Part shown: positions 51,341 through 62,548 of the stretch, piece after piece | Numbering within the stretch: position 1 is the stretch's first letter | How the letters are laid out: each line of letters opens with the position of its first letter | Source: Verrucomicrobiota bacterium JB022 | GTDB lineage: Bacteria > Verrucomicrobiota > Verrucomicrobiia > Opitutales > Oceanipulchritudinaceae | Length of the DNA stretch: 64,000 nt | Direction: 5' to 3' | NCBI GenBank assembly: GCA_030673845.1 | Contig: JAUTCQ010000015.1 | Location: forward strand, 62,001 to 126,000 | Position numbers and translations under genes: made by a program | Notes under the pieces: generated by a model | Databases searched by the model: none | Told to the model about the DNA's origin: nothing | What the model saw: the letters and a program-made list of their open reading frames with translations, nothing else

Positions 51341-52843
51341 CTACTCCACGCCCAGTGCGTCCAGCGTCTCGGGGGCGATTTCGCCCTTTGCGATCAACTC
51401 GCGGGCGTGGGTAGAGAGGGGGTGGTGGCCGTGGGTTTGGGCCAATACCCGTAGCTGGGCGTCGTGTTGACCGGCGTGGATGGCTTCGGCCAGAGCCGGG
51501 CCGAGGCGCAGCCATTCAAAGATCGCGCGGCGGCCCACCTGACCGGTGTGGCGGGTGGCGAGGCGCTGGGCAAGCACCCCCCGCAGGCTGGCTGCGAGGC
51601 GGTAGTTTTCGATCCCCAGATCGCGGAGGCGGGTGACGGCTCCCACGCTGTCGTTGGTGTGCAGGCTGGAGAGCACGAGGTGACCGGTGAGGGAAGCTTC
51701 GACGGCTACGCGCGCGGTCTCGGCGTCCCGGATCTCACCGATCAGGATCACGTCGGGCGACTGACGGAGCAGGGCGCGCAGGGCATCGGCAAAGCTCAAG
51801 CCGTGTTGCGGGCGCACGGCGACCTGGCCCACACCGGGGAGCTGTGCTTCGATCGGGTCTTCGACCGTCACCACCTTGCGGGTGGGGCCGCTGAGTGCGC
51901 GGACGAGGGCGTAAAGGGTCGTCGTCTTGCCCGAGCCGGTGGGGCCGGTGACGAGCAGCAGGCCTTCGCCGCAGTGAAGCTCCTGCTCCAGCTCGTACTG
52001 GATCGCCGACGGCATCTGGAGCGCATCGAGGCGGGTGGGGGCTTCGGTGTGGTCGAGCAGGCGCATGACGACCGATTCGCCGGTCAGCGCCGGCAAGATC
52101 GAGACGCGCCAATGTCGCCCCACCGCGCTGAAACGGCCATCCTGCGGGCGTCGCGTCTCAGTGGAGGCGAGCCCGGCTCGCAGCTTGAGGTGGTTGAGCA
52201 GTTCGCGGCAATGCACGGGCGGCACCTGGGGGCCGGGCTGGAGGCGACCGTCGATGCGCCAACGCAGGCGCAAAGCCGTGCCGTGGGGCTCGAGGTGTAC
52301 ATCGCTCGCCCGGCGCTCCAGCCCCTGCAGGAGCAGAGCTTCCAGGCGGCCCGCTTGTCCGTGGTCTGCCGGGTTTCCTGTGACTGGTGTAGATGCGGAG
52401 GGCTTCAGGGCGGCTTCGAGGTGCTCGGGGGTGGTCAGGGCCAGTACGACAGGGCGGGCGCAAAGGGCAGCCATGGCGCGGGCGGTGGTTGCCTTCGCCG
52501 GGGCGTCGAGTGCAAGGACGAGGTGGCCGTCGCGCTGGGCCCAGGGCACGATGCGGTGGGCGCGGATCCAGTCGCGTGAAAAGGCCTGCGTGGCGGCGGG
52601 CTCAAAATCGGTCAGCGTCACCATTGGCCAGCCGAGCAAGGCGGCGAGCGCGGCCACGCGGCGGGTGGAGGAGACGAGTGCGATCTGCTCCCAATACGCC
52701 AGCCAGGCTTGCGGGTCTTCGGAGCCGGTAGCGAGGCGGGCAAGGGCGATGTCGGCGGTCGAGACGTCGCGCTGGGTGCGCAGGTGCTCGACCAGCTCGG
52801 CCCATTCGCGATGGGGCGCTGGGGGAGGCGCGGCGTCGGCCAT
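51341..52843 (-). CDS. GspE/PilB-family ATPase lacking the tetracysteine zinc motif
   Basis: This 500-residue protein belongs to the GspE/PulE/PilB family of type II secretion and type IV pilus motors. It has an N-terminal domain (to about 145), Walker A GPTGSGKTTTLYA at 300-307 and the Walker B and His boxes VILIGEIRDAETARVAVEA and HLVLSSLHTNDS. The region where GspE has a CxxC zinc subdomain reads LAQRLATRHTGQVGRRAIFEWL, with no Cys. No other secretion or pilus gene is within the window. The HD gene upstream ends 1 bp before this start, so they are cotranscribed. Confidence 0.86.
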   Translation of the reverse strand: MADAAPPPAPHREWAELVEHLRTQRDVSTADIALARLATGSEDPQAWLAYWEQIALVSSTRRVAALAALLGWPMVTLTDFEPAATQAFSRDWIRAHRIVPWAQRDGHLVLALDAPAKATTARAMAALCARPVVLALTTPEHLEAALKPSASTPVTGNPADHGQAGRLEALLLQGLERRASDVHLEPHGTALRLRWRIDGRLQPGPQVPPVHCRELLNHLKLRAGLASTETRRPQDGRFSAVGRHWRVSILPALTGESVVMRLLDHTEAPTRLDALQMPSAIQYELEQELHCGEGLLLVTGPTGSGKTTTLYALVRALSGPTRKVVTVEDPIEAQLPGVGQVAVRPQHGLSFADALRALLRQSPDVILIGEIRDAETARVAVEASLTGHLVLSSLHTNDSVGAVTRLRDLGIENYRLAASLRGVLAQRLATRHTGQVGRRAIFEWLRLGPALAEAIHAGQHDAQLRVLAQTHGHHPLSTHARELIAKGEIAPETLDALGVE

Positions 52844-52844
52844 C

Positions 52845-53741
52845 TTAGCCTACGTGGCGCAACTGGCGTTGGCGCAGTCGCTCGATATTGTCTTCCACGG
52901 CGAGCAGGTAGGGGTTGCGCCCATTCGGGTAGGGCTCGGCGAGGTAGTGGCACACGCCGCCGCAGTCCAGCTCCAGCTTGGGGATCACAAAATCGGCCCA
53001 GAAGAGAGGGGTATTCTGCATTAATGCATCGGCACTGCGGAAGGCGCGCTCGTCGACCGGCACCTGGCGGAAATCGTCGCTCTCTTCAAATTCCTTAAAG
53101 AGCACGGGTAGCTTGTCCGGGTAGCCCGGGTCGCTCATTTGCCCGAGGAAGTCGGCTGTGCAGACCATCTGGCCCAGCAGGCGCTCCGTGGGGCTGACAA
53201 AGGGGATCGAGTCGATCAGCGAGCGCGGGCCGGTGCAACTGATGAGGTGCTGAACGGAGAAGATGTCGTCAAACGACCAGCCGAGCCCGAGGAGGTAGAT
53301 CTGGGCCATTTCGCAGCTCCGGCGCTCGTGCACGAAGGTGTATTTGGCGCCCGTGCCCTCTCCGTCGCCCTTGCGCTTGAGGTAGCCGATGTCGTGCAGC
53401 AGGATGCCGTAGAGGCCCACGCGCAGGTCGTGTTCCGTCAGCGTCAGCTCGTGCACATTGCGGACGTAGGCGCTGAAGAGGCGGGCCCAGCACAAGGTGG
53501 CCTGCAGGGTATGCTCCAAATCATGGTAAACGGTATCCATGGCTTGAAAGTCCCCGAAACGCCCTTCAAAGATGTTTTGCGTACTGGTGACGGCTTCCTC
53601 GATAAAGTGGGGGTCGAAACCCGGAAAGATCCGAGTTGCCAGCCGCTGGAGTGCTGCCACCACTTCTGCGGGCCGACGGGCATCGATATCTTTGAGCGAG
53701 TAGGGCATGGAGGCAGTATGTTTCAGATCGACCGTCGGCAT
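52845..53741 (-). CDS. HD-domain phosphohydrolase, cyclic-nucleotide phosphodiesterase-like
   Basis: This 298-residue protein has the metal-binding pattern YHDLEHT (His73, His77) and LLHDIGYLKRKGDGEG (His116, Asp117), in the same order as the YHNxxH and HD motifs of class I cyclic nucleotide phosphodiesterases. Its C-terminus resembles no other domain. It probably hydrolyses a cyclic or linear phosphodiester or phosphomonoester. The start is uncertain (ATG 53741 or 53708). The GspE-like gene starts 1 bp after its stop, so it may modulate that ATPase or a c-di-nucleotide signal. Confidence 0.75.
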   Translation of the reverse strand: MPTVDLKHTASMPYSLKDIDARRPAEVVAALQRLATRIFPGFDPHFIEEAVTSTQNIFEGRFGDFQAMDTVYHDLEHTLQATLCWARLFSAYVRNVHELTLTEHDLRVGLYGILLHDIGYLKRKGDGEGTGAKYTFVHERRSCEMAQIYLLGLGWSFDDIFSVQHLISCTGPRSLIDSIPFVSPTERLLGQMVCTADFLGQMSDPGYPDKLPVLFKEFEESDDFRQVPVDERAFRSADALMQNTPLFWADFVIPKLELDCGGVCHYLAEPYPNGRNPYLLAVEDNIERLRQRQLRHVG

Positions 53742-53850
53742 CAGGGCGTCCTAACCTTCACTCGGTAAACAAGCATTTTACGTCGCGCCCTTCAAGGCAT
53801 TTTGCCAGCCTTACTGGTATTGAATTCTTTTTTACGCCGCTTATCCGAGC

Positions 53851-54453
53851 ATGAGTCCGTCCAACCCAAACCCTCCGCGCGTGCGCATCGGCCTGACTGG
53901 CGGCATCGGCTGCGGCAAAAGCACGGTGCTGGAGATCCTGCAGCGCCATGGTGCCACCACGGCGCAGGCCGACTTGCTGGCGCGTGAGCAATTTGACAAC
54001 CCGGAGGTGCTGAAACCGTTGCGCGAGACGTTTGGCGAGGGTATTTTCGGGCCCGAAGGAAAGGTTGACAGGGCGGCGCTCGGGCGTATCGTCTTCTCTT
54101 CACGAGAGCGGTTGGCCAAGCTTGAGGCGCTGCTGCATCCCGCAGTCCGAGCCGCGTGGCAAAAGATCTGCGACGAGCCGCACCCGCTGGTGGTCATCGA
54201 AATCCCACTGCTCTTCGAAAAAAACCTTTTCTCGTCTTTCGATCTCACCTGGTGTGTCGCTGCCGGCTCCCAAACCCGCCATCAAAGGCTGCAAGCCCGG
54301 GGATGGAACGACGAACAAATCGCCCAACGTGAAGCCAACCAATGGACGGTGGCGCAAAAAATGCAAAACGCTGATGTCGTGATCTGGAACGAGGGCTCCC
54401 TCGCTCACCTGGAGGCGCAAGTCGCTCGCGCCCTCGCCACGCCCCGCGCGTAA
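53851..54453 (+). CDS. coaE: Dephospho-CoA kinase
   Basis: This 200-residue enzyme phosphorylates dephospho-CoA in the last step of CoA synthesis. The P-loop is [13 protein letters not shown] at the N-terminus, followed by [12 protein letters not shown] with the conserved Asp, [11 protein letters not shown] and [11 protein letters not shown]. Length and motifs are those of CoaE. The gene is 64 bp upstream of rho in the same direction. The divergent HD gene starts 109 bp away. Confidence 0.95.
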   Translation: MSPSNPNPPRVRIGLTGGIGCGKSTVLEILQRHGATTAQADLLAREQFDNPEVLKPLRETFGEGIFGPEGKVDRAALGRIVFSSRERLAKLEALLHPAVRAAWQKICDEPHPLVVIEIPLLFEKNLFSSFDLTWCVAAGSQTRHQRLQARGWNDEQIAQREANQWTVAQKMQNADVVIWNEGSLAHLEAQVARALATPRA

Positions 54454-54517
54454 AAGAACACCGCCCACCCCCGTAATTTATCACCAGCCCGCAAGACCTC
54501 TCTGCGGACTTACGTTA

Positions 54518-57097
<2,580 letters not shown>

Positions 57098-57123
57098 GAG
57101 AGGCGTTTCTCTCCTGCTTTATG

Positions 57124-57159
57124 GCCGGCCTTCGTTCAGCACGAGGGCCGGCTTTTTTT
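57124..57159 (+). terminator. Intrinsic terminator after rho
   Basis: GCCGGCC (57124-57130) pairs with GGCCGGC (57146-57152), followed by seven T. It lies 27 bp past the rho stop. Confidence 0.88.
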
Positions 57160-57220
57160 GCGTCCCACGCGACTGCTTTCTGCGCTTTACAGCGTTCGAT
57201 TGGTGAGGTAGTTTCGGCCT

Positions 57221-57511
57221 ATGGCGGCACCATTATTACCTAGCTTCAAGTTCGTTGGGTGTATGGCTGCGGTAGCTTGCAGCGCTGCGACTGCCCTTGC
57301 CGTCTCCAGCTTGATTCCGGTGAACTACCACGCGACGGATGCCTTACAAGCGCCCCCGGTGCGGGACTGGATCTGGATAAAACCTCCGGTCGATGATGAT
57401 TGGCCAATACTTGCTTGTTGCGACTGCGAGGAAGGCGAACCAAACGATGCACCCTTTGCGGGGCTGACCCTCTCGGAGATCGAGGATTTAATAAATTACA
57501 CTCCGTTTTGA
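57221..57511 (+). CDS. Small protein with hydrophobic N-terminus, function unknown
   Basis: This 96-residue reading frame has a hydrophobic N-terminal segment (FVGCMAAVACSAATALAVSS), which could be a signal peptide or membrane anchor, and an acidic Pro/Trp-rich C-terminal part (WIWIKPPVDDDWP, EEGEPND) with two adjacent Cys (ACCDCEE). No family was recognised. It lacks a ribosome site, so the call is tentative. It lies between the rho terminator and the leftward metallophosphoesterase. Confidence 0.4.
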   Translation: MAAPLLPSFKFVGCMAAVACSAATALAVSSLIPVNYHATDALQAPPVRDWIWIKPPVDDDWPILACCDCEEGEPNDAPFAGLTLSEIEDLINYTPF

Positions 57512-57604
57512 GATAGCTTTTGTTCCCCTCCGGGAGAAAAACGATTGTCGTGTCTAGGTGTCTTTTTGCTTCTGGTGAGAGCACCTGCCCAAGTTCCGTG
57601 CACG

Positions 57605-57635
57605 AAAAAGGCGCTGCCTCATAAAAGACAGCGCC
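57605..57635 (-). terminator. Intrinsic terminator after the metallophosphoesterase gene
   Basis: GGCGCTG (57610-57616) pairs with CAGCGCC (57629-57635), followed on the minus strand by five T. It is 31 bp past the stop at 57666. Confidence 0.75.
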
Positions 57636-57665
57636 CTGCTCATCAACTGACGGGTCGTAGGAAAA

Positions 57666-60473
57666 CTATTCCTCGATCGCGAAGCGGTAGAAGGACGCGC
57701 CGGAGGGGGCGGGGACGGTCGCTTCGATTGGCTCGCCCAAGTCGTTCCACTGCTCGAGGTCGGCGCTTTCCTGCAGTTGGAACTGCAGGCGCAGGCCGCC
57801 GTTTTCGGGCTCCACCACGAGGCTGCCCGGCTTGAGGTTGTGGATGTCTTCGGCGGTGTAGTAGCCCAGCTGGTTGGCGTGGCCGAAGATGGTGCCGATC
57901 AGGTGGGCGTCGCTGGTGGCCGGGTCGAGACCATGCTCCACCTCGAAGGCATCGGAGAGGCCGTCGCCGTCGGAGTCGAGCATCATGGGGTTGGTGCCCA
58001 GGTTCACGAACTCCTCGTAGTTGTTCAGGCCGTCCATGTCGCTGTCCAGCTCGGCGTCGAAGTAGTCGGGCACGCCGTTTTCGTTGAGGTCTTCGGGCTC
58101 GATGGCGAGGTCGAAGCTGAATTCCTGATCCTGCGCGGTCAGGTAGCTGTCGTAGATCGGCGAGTAGCTCTTTACGTCGACAGAGCTGTCGGGGTTGATC
58201 GTGAGCAGGCGGAGGTAGCCTTCGCCCCCGAGGCTGCGCATCTGGTAGTTCACGAGCATTTGCGCCACGTTCTGGCCGGCGTCGTTGGGGTCGATGCGGA
58301 AGCCTGCGCCGTCGCCCAGCACGTGCCCGTTGACGGTCAGCACGAAGTTGTGCCGCTTCACGAGCTTTTGCCACAGCTCTTCACCATCGTTCACGCCGCC
58401 CTCGGTGTTGTAGACGTGCGGGTTGTAGTCCTGCGGGCGCTCGGTGTCGGTGATGTCGTAGCGGTAGTCGTTGTTGTTCATGTAGGCGTGCGTCACCAGG
58501 ATGGCCTTGCGGTTGGGGTAGCGCTCCAGGATGGAGTCGGCCCACTCGATCGTGCTGTCGCGTGGCCCCCACTCGAGGGCGATCACGATCCAGTCGATGC
58601 CGCCGGCGCGGAAGAGGTGGTAGGTGTTGTCCATCTCGCCCTCATTCATGGCGCCGCCGAAGGTCGGCCACTGCTCGTAAAACTCGGTGTGGAAGTAGTC
58701 GTTGAGGAAGGTGGCGCGGGTGCGGGCGTTGCCGCCGGGGCCGTAGTCGTGGTTACCGGGCACGAGGGCGTAGGGCAGCTTGCCGTCGAGGATGCCGAGC
58801 GATTCGCGGGCGTTTTGCCACTCGGGGATCGAGTTGACGTTCACGATGTCGCCCAGGTGCAGCACGTAGCGGATATTGTAGCGCTGACGGTTGGCGACGA
58901 GCCACGACGTCTGCGCGGAGAACACGCCCGGGTAGTTTTGCGAATAGATCTGCGTGTCGGGCAGGATGGCGATGGTCCAGGCGCCTTCGTCGATCTCGGA
59001 CTCGCCCGGCTGGGGCGTGATGTCGAGGGCCGGCGTGTTCAGGTCGGTCACCAGCTTGGCGTATTCATAGAGGTTGGCGAAAAACACGTCGTTGAAGGCC
59101 GCGAGCGATTCGGGGGCGACTTGCTGGCCGCTGCTGGCGCTGAGCACCTTGTCGTTGCCCATGGCGGCGAGGAAGAAGCGGCCCTGGCCATAGGCACCCT
59201 CCATCAGGATGGGGTTGCGTGCGCGCTCGTCGCCCGAGAGCAGCACCTGGAAGCCGAAGAACTGCACAAAGGCTTCCCAGCCGGCGTCGGGGTAGTGCGG
59301 GTGCGAGGGGTTGTTGTCCATGATCCACGAGACGGCCTTGCCTTCGTTGACCGTCGGCACGCCGGCGAGCAGCGGGTGCTCGGGCGTGAGGATCAGCGGG
59401 GCGTCAAAGTCGGCATCGCTGCGGCTGGCGTCCTGCGTAGAGGGCAGGAAGGGCGGCTCGACTTCGATGGAGTCGTTTTGGGTAAACTGGATCAGCAGGC
59501 CGCGGCGGTCGATGTAGTCGTCGAGCATGTCGCCATACTCGGCCATGTAGGCGGCGTAGGCGGGAGATTCGGAGACAAAGGAGCCGAGGGCGATCAGGTC
59601 CACATCGGTCTCGCGCTCGCCATCAAACGGCGGAGCATCGAGGGGCAGGGGCTCGACGTGGAAGCCCGCACGGCGCAACAACTCACCCAGGCCCACGCGG
59701 CTGGTGTAGCTGTCGACGCTTTCCCACACGTAGGCACGCAGGCCGTGCGGGTTGGCGTCGCTGGGGTCGGCGGACGGGTTGGGGGTGCTGCCGATGGCCG
59801 AGGGGTCGGGCATTTGCGGCTCTTCCGGCGCGGGCGTCACGGGGTCGCCGGGGGCGCGGGAGGCGAGGTCGAACACGCCGATCGCGCCAAAGCTGTCGGA
59901 GGTGGCGGAGGCGGTCACCGTCACGGTGATTTCGCCGGAGGCGTTGGGCACCATGCCGTCGACACGGGCCACGTTGCTTTCATTACCGACGATCACGAGC
60001 GTAGTCGTCTCGGAGGTGGCGCCGGCGACGGCGTAATCGGTATCGAAAACCTGGGGTGCCCGCCGGTTGGTGGAGGCGAAGAACTGCAGGTCGTAGACCG
60101 TATTGCCGCTCGGGTCGAGGCCGCCGATGACAAAGGCCCCGCTGGTGTCGGCGGAGCCCTTGGTCACATACCAGAAGTCGCCGGTGGCGGAGGGCGTGTA
60201 GACCTTTTCCGTGCCGATCGTATTGGAGCTGGAGGCCGGGAAGGCATCGGTGAAGGTCACCGTCAGGCCCTCGGCCGGGTTGCCCTCCATGTCGACAAAG
60301 CCGGTCGCGCTGGTGGCGGTCCGGTCGGAGAAGTTGTTCCAGTAAGTGCCGAAGAGGTCGGGGCGAGCGCTTTCTTCGTTGGCAAGGCCGAAGTCGAAGA
60401 CGTAGCGCTCCGCGCTCAGTTGGCCGGTGAGGCTGGCCAGGAGCGTGAGAGAGAGGAGGCTGGTTCGCGTCAT
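57666..60473 (-). CDS. Secreted calcineurin-like metallophosphoesterase with Ca-binding repeats
   Basis: This protein of about 935 residues has a signal peptide (SLTLLASLTGQLSA). The N-terminal region (about 22-205) is beta-rich, and a ThuA-like segment (about 245-460: LRAYVWESVDSYTSRVG, LLIQFTQND, HPLLAGVP) follows. A calcineurin-like phosphoesterase domain occupies about 495-780 with the metal ligands ILPDTQIYS, LHLGDIVNVN, LVPGNHDYG, LVTHAY and VNGHVLGD. Near the C-terminus, thrombospondin type 3-like Asp-rich repeats (DSDMDGLNNYEE, DSDGDGLSDAFE) should bind Ca. No PEP-CTERM tail is present. It is probably an exported or surface phosphatase/phosphodiesterase; substrate unknown. The start 60473 gives the best signal peptide; ATG 60497 is an alternative. 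Confidence 0.87.
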   Translation of the reverse strand: MTRTSLLSLTLLASLTGQLSAERYVFDFGLANEESARPDLFGTYWNNFSDRTATSATGFVDMEGNPAEGLTVTFTDAFPASSSNTIGTEKVYTPSATGDFWYVTKGSADTSGAFVIGGLDPSGNTVYDLQFFASTNRRAPQVFDTDYAVAGATSETTTLVIVGNESNVARVDGMVPNASGEITVTVTASATSDSFGAIGVFDLASRAPGDPVTPAPEEPQMPDPSAIGSTPNPSADPSDANPHGLRAYVWESVDSYTSRVGLGELLRRAGFHVEPLPLDAPPFDGERETDVDLIALGSFVSESPAYAAYMAEYGDMLDDYIDRRGLLIQFTQNDSIEVEPPFLPSTQDASRSDADFDAPLILTPEHPLLAGVPTVNEGKAVSWIMDNNPSHPHYPDAGWEAFVQFFGFQVLLSGDERARNPILMEGAYGQGRFFLAAMGNDKVLSASSGQQVAPESLAAFNDVFFANLYEYAKLVTDLNTPALDITPQPGESEIDEGAWTIAILPDTQIYSQNYPGVFSAQTSWLVANRQRYNIRYVLHLGDIVNVNSIPEWQNARESLGILDGKLPYALVPGNHDYGPGGNARTRATFLNDYFHTEFYEQWPTFGGAMNEGEMDNTYHLFRAGGIDWIVIALEWGPRDSTIEWADSILERYPNRKAILVTHAYMNNNDYRYDITDTERPQDYNPHVYNTEGGVNDGEELWQKLVKRHNFVLTVNGHVLGDGAGFRIDPNDAGQNVAQMLVNYQMRSLGGEGYLRLLTINPDSSVDVKSYSPIYDSYLTAQDQEFSFDLAIEPEDLNENGVPDYFDAELDSDMDGLNNYEEFVNLGTNPMMLDSDGDGLSDAFEVEHGLDPATSDAHLIGTIFGHANQLGYYTAEDIHNLKPGSLVVEPENGGLRLQFQLQESADLEQWNDLGEPIEATVPAPSGASFYRFAIEE

Positions 60474-60616
60474 GCGTTGCCAGAGTCCGAGACTCAATAC
60501 CAGCCTGTCAAAAGCTCTACGGTTACATGTTCGCGCCGCAGGTGACGGTTTGTGACAATGTAAACCTTCGCCGGAAAATGCGTAACGAAATAGCTGATAC
60601 GGCCTGCCAAAGCTGT

Positions 60617-61537
60617 CTATCTACGGCGCCGGCAGGCTCCAAGGGCCAGTGCCGCCAAGCCCGCCAGCAGGGCGATCGCCCGCGGCTCGGGCACTTGAGG
60701 GTAGCGCGGCTCGTAACCGAGGTCGGCCAGCCCGGCGAGGTCGAGCGCGGTGACCTCCTTGCGCTGACCGGCGGAGAGGTAGGGCGCGAGCAGGGCGGCT
60801 TGCTCCTCGCCCTCCAGCGTGGTGCTGTCGATGCCGGGCCCCCAGTGGCTGCCATCTTCGGAGACGGGCACCGGCTCGCCATTCAGCGCCGAACTGGCGG
60901 CACCATGGAAGAGCCCGTCTTCGCCCACCAGCGTAAACCAGCTTTCGGCCGTGCCGAGGCCCAGCAAGTGGATCAGCTCGTGCAGCGCCACCGTGTAGAG
61001 GTCGAACTGACCCGGAAAGGCTTCCAAGGTCGAGACGTCGTCATCGAAATACCAGTCGATCTCGGAGTCGAAGCTGATCGCGCCGCCCCACGAGCCGAAA
61101 TCGGTGGCACCCTCGCTCCAGACGTCGCCTTGACCACGATGCAGCGATTCCAGAAACGCGTTACTGCCGGTCGCGTTTTCGTACCAGCCGGGCCCACCGT
61201 AGGCCAGCACGTTGTCGGGCAGGGCCAGGGCACCGGCGAAGACCAGCAAGGTGTCGGCCGCGATGTCGAGCCCCGGTGCGTAAAACTCCAAATCGGTGCC
61301 CGGGTGGTAGAAGCCCATGTCATACGCATTGCCCCCTCCCGTCTGGATGGCGGTAAACTCGTCCTGCAGCAGGTTCTCCAGCGCCAAGGCCGCGCCCTCC
61401 AATGGCGCGCGACGCCAAGCGTTCTCACCTGAGAAAAAGCCTTCGATATCGTAACGGTAGTCGATCGTAAACGAGAGGGCCGAGAGGGTGCCGGAGAGGG
61501 CCAGGCCGAGACCAGTGAGCGCGATGAGCCGTTGCAT
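60617..61537 (-). CDS. PEP-CTERM zinc metalloprotease, tandem copy 3
   Basis: This protein of about 306 residues has a signal peptide (LIALTGLGLALSGTLSA), a conserved start IDYRYDIEGFFSGENAWRRA and zinc motif HELIHLLGLGTAESW. Unlike matrixins it has Thr, not His, at the third-ligand position. A conserved HW pair 45 residues after the first His may supply the third ligand, as in leishmanolysin-type proteases. The C-terminus is VPEPRAIALLAGLAALALGA plus RRRR, a PEP-CTERM signal. It is the last of three co-directional paralogues, 70 bp after copy 2. Function: probably envelope-targeted protease of unknown substrate. Confidence 0.85.
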   Translation of the reverse strand: MQRLIALTGLGLALSGTLSALSFTIDYRYDIEGFFSGENAWRRAPLEGAALALENLLQDEFTAIQTGGGNAYDMGFYHPGTDLEFYAPGLDIAADTLLVFAGALALPDNVLAYGGPGWYENATGSNAFLESLHRGQGDVWSEGATDFGSWGGAISFDSEIDWYFDDDVSTLEAFPGQFDLYTVALHELIHLLGLGTAESWFTLVGEDGLFHGAASSALNGEPVPVSEDGSHWGPGIDSTTLEGEEQAALLAPYLSAGQRKEVTALDLAGLADLGYEPRYPQVPEPRAIALLAGLAALALGACRRRR

Positions 61538-61607
61538 GGGGTAAAAAGAAAAGAGGCCCCTAGATTTTGCCCGAACGGCCCATAAACACAATGCGAAAAA
61601 GCGTTGC

Positions 61608-62528
61608 TCAACCTCGACGGCGACGGCCTGCCGCCAGCGCGAGCCCGGCCAGCCCCCCGAGGAAGGCCACCGTCTGCGGTTCCGGTACCTGCACGGGATA
61701 GCGGATCTCCCAACCCAGGTCTTCCATCCCTGCGAGATCGAGCAGCGTCAGCTCCTTGCGCAGCCCCGGTATGACCCACGGGTCGACGAGGACAAATTGC
61801 TCATCGCCCGCAAGGGTGGTGCTGATGAGGTCTTCCTTCCAGTGGGCATCGTCGTCGAGCGGCACCGGACCGCCGAAAAGCTCCATCGCGGCCTCGCCGT
61901 AGAAGAAATTCTCGTCCTTTTGCGCATACCAGCTGTCGGCTGTGCCCAGGCCCAGGACGTGACCCAGTTCGTGCAGCGTCGTGCTGTAGAAGTCGAGTTG
62001 GTCAGGGAAGGGCTCGATGGTCGACACGTCGTCGTCGAAATACCAGGCCTCGCTGGTGTCGAACGTTATCATACCGCCCCAGACGCCAAACTCGTCGGCG
62101 TGGTCGCCCCGTGCATTGGCCTGCCCCCGGTCGAGCGAGGCGAGGAAGTCGGGGTCGGTGGAGTCGGTGCGGTAGAGGCCCCAACCGCCGCGCGCTGCCG
62201 CTTGGCCGGGATAGTCGGTTGCGCCCACAAACACCAGGATCTCGTTGGCCCGCAGGTCGAAGCCGGGGATGTAGACGGATTCGAACGTATCGACGTCGTA
62301 GACCTCAAACTCGTACTGGTTGCTGCCGCCGGTCTGGATCGCCGAAAAGTCGTCTACCAACAAACCTTCAAAGACATTCGCTGCCCGTTCGATATGGGCA
62401 CGCCGCCACGCGTTCTCGCCGGAGAAAAATCCAGCTTCGTCGTAACGATAGTCGAAGGTAAACGAAATGGCCGAGACGCTGGCCGCGAGGGCCAGCATGA
62501 GGATGGACAGAGACGTTGAACTGCGCAT
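61608..62528 (-). CDS. PEP-CTERM zinc metalloprotease, tandem copy 2
   Basis: This 306-residue paralogue has signal peptide LSILMLALAASVSA, then FTFDYRYDEAGFFSGENAWRRAH, closely matching copy 3. The zinc motif is HELGHVLGLGTADSW with conserved HW 43 residues after the first His. The C-terminus reads VPEPQTVAFLGGLAGLALAAG plus RRRRG. It begins 20 bp after the stop of copy 1. Internal features shared by all three are TFDTSEAWYFDDDVSTIEPFPDQ-type Asp-rich turns (given here only in part) and LTLLDLAGMEDLGWE before the sorting tail. Confidence 0.86.
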   Translation of the reverse strand: MRSSTSLSILMLALAASVSAISFTFDYRYDEAGFFSGENAWRRAHIERAANVFEGLLVDDFSAIQTGGSNQYEFEVYDVDTFESVYIPGFDLRANEILVFVGATDYPGQAAARGGWGLYRTDSTDPDFLASLDRGQANARGDHADEFGVWGGMITFDTSEAWYFDDDVSTIEPFPDQLDFYSTTLHELGHVLGLGTADSWYAQKDENFFYGEAAMELFGGPVPLDDDAHWKEDLISTTLAGDEQFVLVDPWVIPGLRKELTLLDLAGMEDLGWEIRYPVQVPEPQTVAFLGGLAGLALAAGRRRRG

Positions 62529-62548
62529 TGAGAGCGTGAAGAGGACGC

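Noticed and set aside
57777-60545. Rightward open frame of 922 codons opposite the metallophosphoesterase
   Set aside because: The opposite strand has signal peptide and metal-site motifs; this one has low-complexity Val/Gly/Glu/Ala composition and no family resemblance.
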